A stretch of DNA of 62,842 bases. It comes from Eremococcus coleocola DSM 15696 (GTDB taxonomy: Bacteria; Bacillota; Bacilli; Lactobacillales; Aerococcaceae). Below the pieces are notes generated by a model. It saw nothing but the letters and a program-made list of their open reading frames with translations, was not told the origin of the DNA and searched no databases. How positions within the stretch are numbered: position 1 is the stretch's first letter; each line of letters begins with the position of its first letter. The stretch covers positions 1 to 62,842 of the forward strand of contig NZ_AUAT01000015.1 of the NCBI RefSeq assembly GCF_000428865.1, given 5' to 3'. The translations under genes and the position numbers were made by a program. Shown piece by piece: positions 62,520 through 62,842 of this stretch.

Positions 62520-62786
62520 AGACCCATCAATTATTGACTTAACCCCTAATAAAAAATATTTTCCATAGTTTAACCAAAGTAAAGAAAAAGAGTAAAATTT
62601 TTCCTGAGTTAAGAATAAGTTAAGAAAAATTACTCATATCTTACATAGTCAAGCCCTAAGTGGAGAAATTATTCTTTACTTTTCCAGCAGTAAGATAACC
62701 TGCGTCACGACAGTCTATGTCTACAAAATAGGACCAGTAACCAAGATAAAAGAGGCTGGGCAAAAAGTCCAGTCCATAAAAAGACA

Positions 62787-62826
62787 AGGCCATTATCGCA
62801 ATCGTGATAATGACCTTTTTTTATTA
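62787..62826 (+). terminator. Terminator near the right edge
   Basis: AAGGCCATTATC pairs with GATAATGACCTT, followed by TTTTTT. It could end the transcript of the SemiSWEET-like gene and small peptide. Confidence 0.6.
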
Positions 62827-62842
62827 TTTTAGTAAACATGAA

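Noticed and set aside
1-62842. tRNA genes, prophage, toxin-antitoxin pair or defence island
   Set aside because: I searched by eye for tRNA-like arms, phage structural or lysis genes and defence families and found none, other than the hsdM fragment. The RHH gene pairs with an SPFH protein, not a toxin.

Overview
This is a low-GC, tightly packed chromosomal segment from a member of the Firmicutes, order Lactobacillales, and most likely an Aerococcus-like organism (family Aerococcaceae). That placement is inference. It rests on AGGAGG-type ribosome binding sites, T-box control of hisS-aspS and glyQS, an LPxTG surface protein, CcpA with a cre site, a DUF3013-prmA-rsmE cluster, and gene neighbourhoods shared with Bacillus subtilis and lactic acid bacteria. 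No species marker was compared.

Layout. Positions 1-2000 are a decayed accessory patch: the end of an IS3-family element, an amidase whose 5' end is cut at the IS tip, and a fragment of a type I restriction methylase. From 2222 to 12734 lie an M20 amidohydrolase, an LPxTG surface protein, oligoendopeptidase F, a large unrecognised membrane protein, an SPFH protein with a small ribbon-helix-helix partner, and a two-gene ABC exporter. From 13159 to 19455 are murI-rdgB-ysnB, a broken NERD-domain gene, an MscS channel, a ytxG/ytxH-like pair and ccpA. From 19683 to 30406 are a class A PBP with a very long cytoplasmic tail, trhO, a lipid kinase, small conserved proteins, a frameshifted RNase HI-like gene, a THUMP methyltransferase, a small membrane exporter, rnpB and gpsB. 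From 30636 to 42323 are DUF3013-prmA-rsmE-deoC, rel-dtd, xpt, a cell-wall amidase and T-box-hisS-aspS. From 42664 to 53359 are the dikinase regulator, a Fur/Zur regulator, rpsU, phoH-ybeY-dgkA-era-recO, T-box-glyQ-glyS and obg. From 53370 to the end are an OatA-like acyltransferase, rnz, an SDR, a LapA-like protein, recJ, apt, lexA opposite a ynzC-like gene, yneF and a SemiSWEET-like protein.

Most genes serve translation and tRNA charging, ribosome and rRNA maturation, stringent and SOS responses, nucleotide salvage and cell-wall synthesis. The order rel-dtd-amidase-hisS-aspS and phoH-ybeY-dgkA-era-recO-glyQS is the classic Firmicutes arrangement.

The least expected content lies between genes. 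A family of about 28-bp imperfect palindromes recurs in intergenic arrays with an almost exact 41-bp period at three places (12865-13055, 15659-15727, 28656-28764), with a degenerate copy at 44427-44559. In one place the array begins exactly where similarity in a NERD gene stops. A second family of hairpins with a TC-CTTTG-TC type loop sits upstream of pepF and downstream of dtd. I found no CRISPR-Cas, phage, toxin-antitoxin or defence island, apart from the methylase fragment.
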